NCBI RefSeq assembly: GCF_000337535.1
Contig: NZ_AOIP01000014.1
Span: 186,001 to 250,000 of the forward strand
Reading direction: 5' to 3'
From: Natrialba aegyptia DSM 13077
GTDB taxonomy: Archaea; Halobacteriota; Halobacteria; Halobacteriales; Natrialbaceae
DNA length: 64,000 nucleotides
Shown here: piece after piece, positions 16,468 to 24,243 of the stretch
Layout: each line of letters begins with the position of its first letter
Numbering within the stretch: the stretch's first letter is position 1
Translations under genes and position numbers: made by a program
Notes under the pieces: model-generated
Database searches by the model: none
What the model was told of the DNA's origin: nothing
What the model saw: the letters and a program-made list of their open reading frames with translations, nothing else

Positions 16468-17372
16468 TGGCTCGAGGGGGAAACGATCGTCCTGATGTCG
16501 GCCCGGTCGTCGATCAGTTCTCGGTCCTTCATCCACTCGAGGTGGCCGTCGAGTTGGTCGGGATCGGCGAGTTCGGGGACCTCGTACCGGGGAACGGTCA
16601 CCGATTCGCGAACGGTTTCGAGGTTAACGCCATCGAAGAGGTCCGGTGCGATCTCGGCGTCCGACTCGAGCATCGCGAGGTACTGCTCGCGGAAGGCTTG
16701 CGGGTCGTCGTTGATCGCCTCGACGGCGCGGCCGTAGGCTCGCATGAAGGCGTCGAGTTCGTCGCCGTCGAGTGTCTCGGTGCCGACGATACCGATGTGG
16801 TTCTCGAAGGCGAGGACCCGCTCGAAGCCGAGGTGATCGGCGAGGGTGCTGTGTGGATCGAGGAGCGTGATGGCATCGATGTCGCCGTCGCGGAGCGCCC
16901 GCAGCCGCTCGGTCGGCATGCCGAAGTGTTCGAGTTCGATTTCGTCGGGGTCGACGTACTCTTCGAGCGCTTTGATGGCGGTGTACTCTTGGCCGGTTCG
17001 GCGATTGACGCCGACGGGGGTACCGGCGAGGTCGGCGGGAATGTCGATCGACGTTTCCGGCCGCGTATAGAGGCTATACGGGAGGTCTGCGAACGTTCCG
17101 TGGGCGACGATTTTGCCGTCATCGAGCGACCAAGTGCGTCGGAGACTCTCCCACTTGCAGACCGGGTAGAGGTCGACGTTGTCGTCGCCCGTCAGCGTCC
17201 AGTCTCCCGGGACGTACTTCCAGTCGACCTGTTGCCGGTCGCGTTCGACCAGTTCGATGTCGAGTCCCTCGTCCTCGAAGTAGCCACGCTCGGCTGCGAC
17301 CCGTTGTGGCAGCATGAACGAGAACGGGAGGTGAAAGATGCGCAGTGCACTCTGCATGTCACTCGATGCCAT
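16464..17372 (-). CDS. substrate-binding-fold protein (first of three)
   Basis: A 302-aa homologue starting at ATG 17372 (MASSDMQSALRIFHLPFSFM); ATG 17357 is an alternative. The sequence AAERGYFEDEGLDIELVE and IPADLAGTPVGVNRRTGQEY mark the NMT1/SsuA-like binding fold. There is no hydrophobic signal and no lipobox. It opens the four-gene unit with a TATA box about 45-55 bp upstream. The cupin gene is divergent from it. The ligand is not predictable; the lack of transporter genes argues against simple uptake. Confidence 0.82.
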   Translation of the reverse strand: MASSDMQSALRIFHLPFSFMLPQRVAAERGYFEDEGLDIELVERDRQQVDWKYVPGDWTLTGDDNVDLYPVCKWESLRRTWSLDDGKIVAHGTFADLPYSLYTRPETSIDIPADLAGTPVGVNRRTGQEYTAIKALEEYVDPDEIELEHFGMPTERLRALRDGDIDAITLLDPHSTLADHLGFERVLAFENHIGIVGTETLDGDELDAFMRAYGRAVEAINDDPQAFREQYLAMLESDAEIAPDLFDGVNLETVRESVTVPRYEVPELADPDQLDGHLEWMKDRELIDDRADIRTIVSPSSQ

Positions 17373-17415
17373 ACAATATGTGACGGCAACGGGCGGCATA
17401 AAACGTTTCTAGGGA

Positions 17416-17428
17416 TGGTTTATATGCC
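17416..17428 (-). promoter_or_regulatory. TATA element for the substrate-binding-fold unit
   Basis: On the minus strand the sequence reads GCATATAAACC, a good archaeal TATA box 45-55 bp before ATG 17372. Transcription would begin roughly 20 bp before the gene. Confidence 0.5.
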
Positions 17429-17514
17429 TGTTAGCGGCGAATACAGTCATCGCTGGCTGAAGTAAGATTCACGTATCGCACTCGCTGAGCATACAGGTAA
17501 CGGCAACTGATATC

Positions 17515-17862
17515 ATGGACCACATACAGACGGCCGATGTCACCGCCGAGGAGGTTGCGGACGGCGTCTATCTCGGCGATCTCTCGATGGGCGACCGGGC
17601 GAGCATGAAATACTGGCGGATCGAACCGGGCGCGACGTTACCCGCCCACGAGCACGACAACGAGCAGATCGGCTACGTGCTGTCGGGAACGCTGATAGCG
17701 ATCGTCGAGGGGGACGAGGTCGTTCTCGAAGAAGGTGACGCCTACCGGTTTCCGAGCAACGAGTATCACGGGGCTGAAAACCGACGCGACGAGCCGGCGA
17801 TCGGACTCGGCGTCCTCGCACCGCCGCGACAGCAGCCGGACTGGCGGACGAACGTCGACTGA
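17515..17862 (+). CDS. cupin domain protein
   Basis: A 115-aa single-domain cupin. PAHEHDNEQIGYVLSG carries H45, H47 and Q51 (Glu in the textbook motif), and NEYHGAEN carries H85, giving a plausible metal site. It is divergent from the three substrate-binding-fold genes with a 142-bp shared upstream region, so common regulation is possible. It could be a small metal-dependent dioxygenase, isomerase or ligand sensor. No signal peptide is present. Confidence 0.85.
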   Translation: MDHIQTADVTAEEVADGVYLGDLSMGDRASMKYWRIEPGATLPAHEHDNEQIGYVLSGTLIAIVEGDEVVLEEGDAYRFPSNEYHGAENRRDEPAIGLGVLAPPRQQPDWRTNVD

Positions 17863-17959
17863 CGAACGGATAGCATAGAACGCCGCTCACTCCTCAGTGG
17901 TCGGTCCATCCTGCTCACGACCGCAATCTGACGCCGCGAACGGGTGAGACAGCAGGCGC

Positions 17960-18192
17960 TCACTCGACTATCGCCAGTAACACGACGACCCCACCGATGG
18001 CCGAGAGACACCCGCTGAGTAGTTTCGTCAATGTGACTTCCACTCGGCCGGTTCGACGGTCCCGGCCGACCGCGTACTCCCGATGGCGTCGAGTTGCTCG
18101 TGAAACCGAGTGATCCCGTAGGCGTGTCGTACGCCGAGAAGTCCGAGTCCCACTAGAACAGTGCCAACCACGATTCCGCCGATCGCGACCAT
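17960..18192 (-). pseudogene. frame-broken small membrane protein (or two overlapping micro-ORFs)
   Basis: ATG 18192 begins MVAIGGIVVGTVLVGLGLLG and continues RHAYGITRFHEQLDAIGSTRSAGTVEPAEW (shown in two parts) before a stop at 18028. One frame over, from 18031, TKLLSGCLSAIGGVVVLLAIVE continues a second membrane helix to a stop at 17960. Together they would form one two-helix protein of about 77 residues. The junction CATTGACG lacks one base to join the frames. Either a one-base deletion has broken the gene or a TTG start overlaps the stop. Similar two-helix haloarchaeal proteins (possibly DUF6199-like, from memory) support the single-gene view. Confidence 0.5.
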
Positions 18193-18305
18193 AGCCCTAC
18201 GCTTATGCTGCTAGTTTAAAAGCTCTCGTTCTCCAACCACTCTCTCCGCAGTTCCGAACCGAGGTCTCAGCCGCCCAAACGCCGCGGGTATCGCGCCAAG
18301 GGACA

Positions 18306-19172
18306 TCAACGATTCCCGCTCCCCGGACCCGGAATCCACGCGAGAACTGAACTCGTCTCGGAAACCGCCGTAGAGACGAGCACCCGATCGCAGTCCCGGC
18401 AAACCCGTTCGATACCGACTTGCGGCCGACGACAGCAGTGTTCGTCCCGCTCGACGCGCCGGGAGAGCGGCCCGCCACAGACGGGACACCGGTCCCGAAG
18501 TATCCGCAGGCCGGTGAGAGTCGCTCGCCGATCCGCGGTGTCGACTGCGTCCCAGCCGTCGAGTCGCGATTCGAGTTCACGAGCGGCGGCGACGTCGGCG
18601 GCGAGGGCCGCGTCCGACGGCCACCGGACCAGTTTTTCGCCGTCGAGTTCGACGGTGCCGACGCCGCGCCGGGTTGCGGTCTCGGCATCGAACGCCGCCG
18701 CCACGGCCGCCGCGTCGACGGTGACGGATCCGTCGTGGTCCGTCCCGGAGCTACCAGCGATGGTCGACAATCGGTCGTCCCACTGCGTCGCAAATCCCGT
18801 CGTGAGTCGCGGTCCGTCCGCCCTTTCCTCGATAACGCCGGCAGCCGAAAGCGCGCGAACCGCGCTCTCGAACTCGGCGGTGTCGATCGAGGGCTGCCGA
18901 TCGGCCGCCGTTCCGACCGCCGCATGAACTCGATCGGGGAGGTATCGCCGCGTAAGGGTCGGCGTACCGGGGAGTAGGTAACCCCGAAGCGCGATGATCC
19001 CGAGGAACGCGACTAACGCGACCGCGCCGACCGCTTCGGAGATGGCGACGCCGAATCCGACCGCGCCACCGAGTGCGATGGCGACGTTTCCGATCGTACA
19101 CGGGAGACAGCGATTCGCGCCCGTATACTCGGGCCGCCTGAGCCGCGAAAACGCATCGGGTAGTCCGGCCAT
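18306..19172 (-). CDS. membrane protein with C-terminal zinc-finger-like cysteines
   Basis: A 288-aa haloarchaeal protein. The N-terminus RLRRPEYTGANRCLPCTIGN has a CxxC just before two transmembrane helices (roughly residues 27-47 and 47-67). A soluble alpha-rich middle follows. Near the end, DRCPVCGGPL and HCCRRPQVGIERVCRDCD give several CxxC pairs able to bind zinc, followed by a short Ser/Gly tail. The type is widespread in haloarchaea, but I know no function. It is divergent from the quinoprotein operon, with a 159-bp gap. Confidence 0.75.
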   Translation of the reverse strand: MAGLPDAFSRLRRPEYTGANRCLPCTIGNVAIALGGAVGFGVAISEAVGAVALVAFLGIIALRGYLLPGTPTLTRRYLPDRVHAAVGTAADRQPSIDTAEFESAVRALSAAGVIEERADGPRLTTGFATQWDDRLSTIAGSSGTDHDGSVTVDAAAVAAAFDAETATRRGVGTVELDGEKLVRWPSDAALAADVAAARELESRLDGWDAVDTADRRATLTGLRILRDRCPVCGGPLSRRVERDEHCCRRPQVGIERVCRDCDRVLVSTAVSETSSVLAWIPGPGSGNR

Positions 19173-19331
19173 TACCGATCACTCGGGTACCGCTTCGTGC
19201 CGAACGGGGAATATACTTGTAGTACGTTCGACATACTGTCGGGATATGATGGCATTATTTCGAACCTATCCGACTGAGACTTAGATAGCACGCCACCTGT
19301 TCGAAGTCTTTGATAATGATTATTCGTTGGT

Positions 19332-20264
19332 ATGTGGGAGAAAACCATGTGTGGTGAGAACATGACGCATGCAAATGCGAAGCGGGAGATCTCAGGCGCG
19401 GACCAAACGAAACTGGCGATGCAACTCGGTGCGACCGAGGTATCCGATCGACCGGTAACGTGGAGCGACCTGGCGGGACGAATCGAACCGGACCGATCGC
19501 CGACGCTCGAGGCCGCCGGCGCGACGATCCGAACTGAACTCGCGGAGCGACTCGACGGCGAAGTACTCGAACGCGAGCGAGACAGGCTTGCGGCCCGGAT
19601 CGAGCGGCTTCCCGAGGTTCGGGAGACCGGCGTTCCGAACGAGCCCCACGGTTGTTACGAGGCGGTGGCCGATCCCGGCTGGCGGCTTTACGAGCACCTG
19701 GCGGAGGGCGAGTTCTTCGAGCGTCTCGACGAGACGCTGCCGCGATTTACGCCCGGACACATCGAGCGCACCGCGCGGGAACTGGTACTGACGACGCCGC
19801 TTTCGGCGGCGCTCGACGATGTCGGGTTCGACGAGTCCGAGAAGACGGCGTTGCTGATCGCCGTCGCGAACGACGCCGATCGGCTCGCCCGGTGGGTGCC
19901 GTCGAACCAGATTCCGGACGGCGTCGAGTTCGATACCGAAACCGTGCCCCCTCTCCACCGGCGCGCGATGGGCGGGGCGCTGCTGTGGATTCGCGGACTC
20001 GACCGGCACCTCTGGCAAAACGAGGTGCTCGTCACCGAGGAAGTCCTCGACGCCGCTGTCGCGCACACGAAGACGATGCTGGGCGGCCTGTTCCTGTCGG
20101 CGACGGCCGCTTGCGATATCGCCACGACGGGGCGGCTCACGGACGAACAGGTGACCGCCGCGTTCGCGGCGGGGACGGCGGTACAGATCGTCGGGCAGGA
20201 GGAGCTGTTACACGAGGTGTTCTACGTTACCGACGAGACGCGCGCGCCGAGCAAACTGAGGTGA
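19332..20264 (+). CDS. helical protein of unknown function, first gene of the quinoprotein operon
   Basis: A predicted all-helical, acidic, soluble protein of 310 aa from ATG 19332, or 300 aa from ATG 19362, which has a GGTGAG four bases ahead. There is no signal peptide, no membrane segment and no recognised motif; one Cys lies near FLSATAACDIATTG and a His in HEVFYVTDET close to the end. It stops six bases before the PQQ-dehydrogenase gene, so the two are coupled. A role in assembly, cofactor handling or electron transfer for the dehydrogenase is inferred from position only. It does not resemble PqqC or other PQQ synthesis proteins as far as I can judge. Confidence 0.75.
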   Translation: MWEKTMCGENMTHANAKREISGADQTKLAMQLGATEVSDRPVTWSDLAGRIEPDRSPTLEAAGATIRTELAERLDGEVLERERDRLAARIERLPEVRETGVPNEPHGCYEAVADPGWRLYEHLAEGEFFERLDETLPRFTPGHIERTARELVLTTPLSAALDDVGFDESEKTALLIAVANDADRLARWVPSNQIPDGVEFDTETVPPLHRRAMGGALLWIRGLDRHLWQNEVLVTEEVLDAAVAHTKTMLGGLFLSATAACDIATTGRLTDEQVTAAFAAGTAVQIVGQEELLHEVFYVTDETRAPSKLR

Positions 20265-20270
20265 GTACGC

Positions 20271-21980
20271 ATGGCACTTCGCAACGACAGGGCCGTTCAG
20301 GCCGCACGCGACATCGAACTGACCGAGATCGAAGACGGCTACACGCTCGTCGGCGGTCCCGACGACTCCGTCACCGAACAACACGACACCGACCGGATTC
20401 CGGAGGTCGACGTCGACCAGGAGATGCTGAGCGGGACCGGGGAGGACCCCGAGTCGTGGCTCATGTACGGCGGGAACTACGAACAGCACCGAGCGACGAC
20501 CGCCGACGTCATTACGCCCGACAACGTCTCCGATCTCGAACTCGAGTACGAGCTGTCGGTCGGGACCGGTTCGAGCATGGAAGGGACACCGATCGTCGTC
20601 CCGGGCGATCCGCCGATCATGTACCAGACCAACGGACCGAATCACATGAAGGCGATCGATCCCCGCGAGGGGGAGGTCCTCTGGAGTTACACCTACGCGC
20701 CGCCGATCGGCGTCGAACTCTGCTGTGACGACAACAATCGCGGGGCGGCCGTCCTCGGCGACACGGTGTACATGACGACGCTCGATTCGGGGATCGTCGC
20801 GCTGAACCGGTACACCGGCGAAGAGGAGTGGCACACGCAGACGGCGGACCACGAGGTCGGCTACTCTGCGACGTGGGCCCCGGTGATCTACGACGGCACA
20901 CTGTACACGGGCAGCGCCGGCGGCGAGTACGGCGTCCTCGGATTCATCGCCGGCCTCGACGCCGAAAGCGGTGACATGCAGTGGAAGTGCGACACGCTGC
21001 TCGAGGACGAGTGGGTCGGCGCGAGCCGCGAGCACGGCTGCGGGACGAGCTGGATGACGCCGACGATCGACGAGGACCGCGGCGTCCTCTACTCGCCCGT
21101 CGCGAATCCGGGACCGGACTTCGACGGGACGGTCCGTCCGGGGCCGAACTTCCCGACCTGCGGTACGCTCTCGCTCGACCTCGAGTCCGGCGAGTTCAAC
21201 TGGGGCTTCCAGAGCAGTCCGCACGACGTCTGGGACTACGACGCGGCGGCTCCGCGGGTGCTGGTTCCGGACGTGTCGGTGGAGGGCGAGTCGATGGATC
21301 TCGTCGTCGGCTCGGACAAGTCCGGCTGGGTGTACATGATGGACGCCGACTCGGGCAAGCTTCACGAACGCAGCGAGGAGATCTGCCAGCACATCAATAT
21401 GTGGGAGATGATCCCGCACATCAGCGAGGACGAGCGGGTTCCGTTCGTTCCCGGCGCGCCGGGCGGCAACGACTGGCAGCCCCCGTCGTACAATCCGGCG
21501 ACGGGGCTGGTGTACGTTATCCACCAGAACTATCCGCAAGACCTCTACTGGCGGTACGAAGAGTACGAGGCCGGCCACCCCTACTGGGGCGGGAACCTCG
21601 ACGATCCGGCATCGGAGTTCCCCGACGAATGGAACGGTGCGATCACCGCCTTCGCCGCGGTCGATCCGGCGACGGGCGAGCGCGTCTGGCGCGACTGGAT
21701 CGAAAGCGAGGACGACCACTACATGTGGGGCGGTTCGCTATCGACCGCGACGGGACTCGTATTCAACGGCACTCAGAACGGTAATTTCGTCGCCTACGAC
21801 GGCGAGAGCGGCGACCGACTCTGGGAGTACGAGTTCGACGTGCCGATCAGCGCGTCGCCGATGAGCTGGTACGATCCGGGCGAGGAGAAACAGTACGTCG
21901 CCGTGCAAGTCGGCGGCAGCGGCTGGCTCCGCCAGGGGCCGCGCGGCGACACGCTCGCCGTGTTCTCGATGGACGGCTGA
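20271..21980 (+). CDS. PQQ-dependent alcohol dehydrogenase-like quinoprotein, lanthanide-type ligands
   Basis: A 569-aa beta-propeller quinoprotein of the methanol/ethanol dehydrogenase family. The vicinal cysteines C151-C152 (ELCCDDNNRGAA) match the disulfide over PQQ. Metal ligands align as E219 (GGEYGVLG), N279 (ANPGPDF) and catalytic D322 (HDVWDYD). D324, two residues on, is the extra Asp typical of lanthanide-dependent XoxF enzymes; the N-to-D spacing of 43 equals that of XoxF as I recall it. Tryptophan-docking-like repeats recur. From ATG 20271 (MALRNDRAVQAARDIEL) no Sec or Tat signal is visible. A cupredoxin gene follows. Substrate and cellular location are unknown. Confidence 0.88.
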   Translation: MALRNDRAVQAARDIELTEIEDGYTLVGGPDDSVTEQHDTDRIPEVDVDQEMLSGTGEDPESWLMYGGNYEQHRATTADVITPDNVSDLELEYELSVGTGSSMEGTPIVVPGDPPIMYQTNGPNHMKAIDPREGEVLWSYTYAPPIGVELCCDDNNRGAAVLGDTVYMTTLDSGIVALNRYTGEEEWHTQTADHEVGYSATWAPVIYDGTLYTGSAGGEYGVLGFIAGLDAESGDMQWKCDTLLEDEWVGASREHGCGTSWMTPTIDEDRGVLYSPVANPGPDFDGTVRPGPNFPTCGTLSLDLESGEFNWGFQSSPHDVWDYDAAAPRVLVPDVSVEGESMDLVVGSDKSGWVYMMDADSGKLHERSEEICQHINMWEMIPHISEDERVPFVPGAPGGNDWQPPSYNPATGLVYVIHQNYPQDLYWRYEEYEAGHPYWGGNLDDPASEFPDEWNGAITAFAAVDPATGERVWRDWIESEDDHYMWGGSLSTATGLVFNGTQNGNFVAYDGESGDRLWEYEFDVPISASPMSWYDPGEEKQYVAVQVGGSGWLRQGPRGDTLAVFSMDG

Positions 21981-21984
21981 TCAC

Positions 21985-22014
21985 GATTACGAGTACGAGT
22001 ACGAATACGAATAC
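21985..22014. repeat. hexanucleotide tract between quinoprotein and cupredoxin genes
   Basis: Five six-base units in a row, GATTAC, GAGTAC twice and GAATAC twice, followed by GATTC. They fill most of the 53-bp gap between the dehydrogenase stop and the cupredoxin start. The tract could vary in length and alter spacing. Confidence 0.85.
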
Positions 22015-22033
22015 GATTCAACAGACTCCAACC

Positions 22034-23155
22034 ATGACGAACGACCAACGCTCACGCGACGACGTGTCCCGTCGTGGCGTACTGAGGGGAACAGCGGCGA
22101 TCGCCGGAACCGCGGCGACGGCCGGGACCGCGGGCGCGTATCGCGACGAGATCGACTTCCGACTGCCGGCCACGCAGAACGACGGCGAGGGGCGAACGCT
22201 CTCGCTGCTCGGCATCGTCGGCGGCTGGGTCGGCGTCGCCCCGGCCGAACTCGACGGGAAGTCGAACCCGACGCTACGGCTAATCGAGGGCGAAGAACAC
22301 GAGATCGTCTGGACGAACGGCGACGGCTCGAACCACAACTTCACCGTCGCCGACGAGGACGGTGAGGTGATCGAAGCGACGGACTTCGTGGACGAACAGG
22401 GCGAATCGCTCTCGTTTACGATCACCGCCGACGAGGAGATGGCCGAGTACTACTGCATGCCGCACCCGGTTCAGATGCGCGGTCCGATCGAACTGGTCGA
22501 CGCGGCCGAGGTCCACGAGCTACGGGTACGAGTCGAGGACGAGAACGGCGAACCGCTCGGCGCGGAGGTGTTCGTCGGCGATCACCACTCCTTCTCCGAC
22601 GTCGCCGCGCGGCCGGGACAGGAGGCGGAAGAGAGCCCGCCGTCGGTCGCCCGCTTCGACATGCTCGAAGACGGCGAGTACGAACTCGAGGTCTGGACCT
22701 ACGGTCACGAGCGGGTGACCGACACGGTAGCGATCGACGGCGACGATCAGGAAGTCACCGTCACGCTGCCCGCGACCGAACCCGGCGACCCGACCGAAAC
22801 CTACGCGCTCCGACTCGAGGAGGGACAGTGGGTCGGCGTCGGACCCGACGAGATCGCTGACGAATCGAATCCGACACTCGAGTTCGAGGCGGGTGAGACC
22901 TACGCGATCGAGTGGGAGAACGCGATCGGTCGCCACCAGCCCGAGGCGGAGAACAGGTCGATGGAACCGCTGCCAGGACACAACCTCGTGCTTGCATCCG
23001 GCGGCGAAACCAACCAGTGGAATACCCTCGTCAGATCGGACTTCCTCGATGAGAGCGGCGAGACCCAGACCGTCGAGTTCGTCGCCCGGGAGGAGATGGG
23101 AGTCTACCTCGACCAGTCACAACTCGATGCGATCGGCGAGGTTGCCGTCGAGTAG
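22034..23155 (+). CDS. Tat-exported two-domain cupredoxin (blue copper) protein
   Basis: A 373-aa protein with a twin-arginine signal (SRRGVLRGTAAIAGTAA). Domain 1 (about residues 47-155) has a complete type-1 copper site: H101 in SNHNF, then C141, H144 and M148 in YYCMPHPVQM. A middle beta domain (about 156-255) resembles a carboxypeptidase-regulatory repeat. Domain 2 (about 265-373) repeats the opening of domain 1 (WVGVGPDEIADESNPTLEF versus WVGVAPAELDGKSNPTL) but has lost the Cys/His/Met ligands. It is probably an electron acceptor outside the membrane for the preceding quinoprotein, replacing the cytochrome used in bacteria. That pairing is inferred from gene order. Confidence 0.85.
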   Translation: MTNDQRSRDDVSRRGVLRGTAAIAGTAATAGTAGAYRDEIDFRLPATQNDGEGRTLSLLGIVGGWVGVAPAELDGKSNPTLRLIEGEEHEIVWTNGDGSNHNFTVADEDGEVIEATDFVDEQGESLSFTITADEEMAEYYCMPHPVQMRGPIELVDAAEVHELRVRVEDENGEPLGAEVFVGDHHSFSDVAARPGQEAEESPPSVARFDMLEDGEYELEVWTYGHERVTDTVAIDGDDQEVTVTLPATEPGDPTETYALRLEEGQWVGVGPDEIADESNPTLEFEAGETYAIEWENAIGRHQPEAENRSMEPLPGHNLVLASGGETNQWNTLVRSDFLDESGETQTVEFVAREEMGVYLDQSQLDAIGEVAVE

Positions 23156-23211
23156 TTCGGAGCCGCGATCGTCACACGGCGGGTGCCCAGACCCGCTCCC
23201 GCTTTGATGGG

Positions 23212-24147
23212 TTATCCCGGCGTCGGCTCGCGTCGTCGCTCGCGCTCGATCGTCGTCACGTAGATGCCGGCGAGAACGACGAGGCCGCCGAGTACCGTGA
23301 TCAGATCCGGGACCTCGGTCAGCAAGGCGAGCGCGAGCACCGTCGCCCCGACGGGTTCGCCGAGCCAGGCTACGCTGACGACGACCGATTCGAGGTACTC
23401 TAACACCCAGTTGACCACCGTGTGTCCGAACACGCCGGGGCCGATCGCCATGCCGAGAAAGAGCAGCCACTCGCGGGCCGAATACGCGACGAAGTCGTGG
23501 CCCTGGACACCGACCAACGCGACCAGCGTCGCCGCACAGGCCGTATAGACGACGGTCACGTAGGGAAACAGCGAGACGCGCTGGCGGATCGATCGCCCGG
23601 CGAGCACGTAGCCCGCGACGGTGACCGCACCGAGGACTGCAAGCGCGTTCCCGTACATCGTCGCGTCCGAGAGCGGTGCTTCGCCGGCGTCGCCGAGCGA
23701 CATCGCCGCTGCCCCGACGATCGCAATCGCGAGACCGACCACTGTTTCCCGGGAGACGCGCTCGCCGAGGACCAGCCCCGCGCCGAGCGCCACGAACAGC
23801 GGTTGGGTCTGGACGAGCGTCACGCTCGCGGCCACGCTCGTGTGATTCAAACTCTCGAACCAGGCCGCAAAATGTACCGCGAGCGCGACGCCAGCAACGA
23901 CCGCAAATCCGACGTCGCGCCGAGCGAGACGACCGAACTCGTCCCGGTGCCGATACAGGGCGATCGGCGCGACCAGCGCCGTCGTAAACACCACGCGATA
24001 GAGGGCCGCGACTGAACTCGGGGCGTGACTCCAGCGAACCAGGATTGCACTGGTGCTCGCGGCGAAAATCGCGAACGCGAGCGCGGCGTAGGGCGTCACT
24101 TCGAGTTCGGACGAGCGCACGTCGTGTCGACGGTTTCGAACATCCAA
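23212..24147 (-). CDS. EamA/DMT family transporter
   Basis: A 311-aa integral membrane protein with about ten hydrophobic helices arranged as two EamA repeats (first ending near LGDAGEAP, second starting near LAVLGAVTVAGYVLAG). Internal markers are ALYRVVFTTALVAP and TQPLFVALGAGLVLGE, the latter typical of drug/metabolite transporters. The substrate is unknown. It is convergent with the cupredoxin gene, with a 56-bp gap. The start at 24147 gives a 19-residue soluble N-terminus; a later start near TPYAALAF is possible. Confidence 0.88.
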   Translation of the reverse strand: MDVRNRRHDVRSSELEVTPYAALAFAIFAASTSAILVRWSHAPSSVAALYRVVFTTALVAPIALYRHRDEFGRLARRDVGFAVVAGVALAVHFAAWFESLNHTSVAASVTLVQTQPLFVALGAGLVLGERVSRETVVGLAIAIVGAAAMSLGDAGEAPLSDATMYGNALAVLGAVTVAGYVLAGRSIRQRVSLFPYVTVVYTACAATLVALVGVQGHDFVAYSAREWLLFLGMAIGPGVFGHTVVNWVLEYLESVVVSVAWLGEPVGATVLALALLTEVPDLITVLGGLVVLAGIYVTTIERERRREPTPG

Positions 24148-24243
24148 ACGTGTTCCGGATACGGTGCGGCGAGAGGTGGGTGGTGGGGGCGGGAGTGGGG
24201 CGGGAGGTGAGAGCGGTGGGCGGGAGGCGGTATGGTGGGTCGG

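Noticed and set aside
20271-23155. Complete PQQ system with cofactor synthesis
   Set aside because: No pqqA-E genes are present here; the 310-aa upstream protein does not resemble PqqC.
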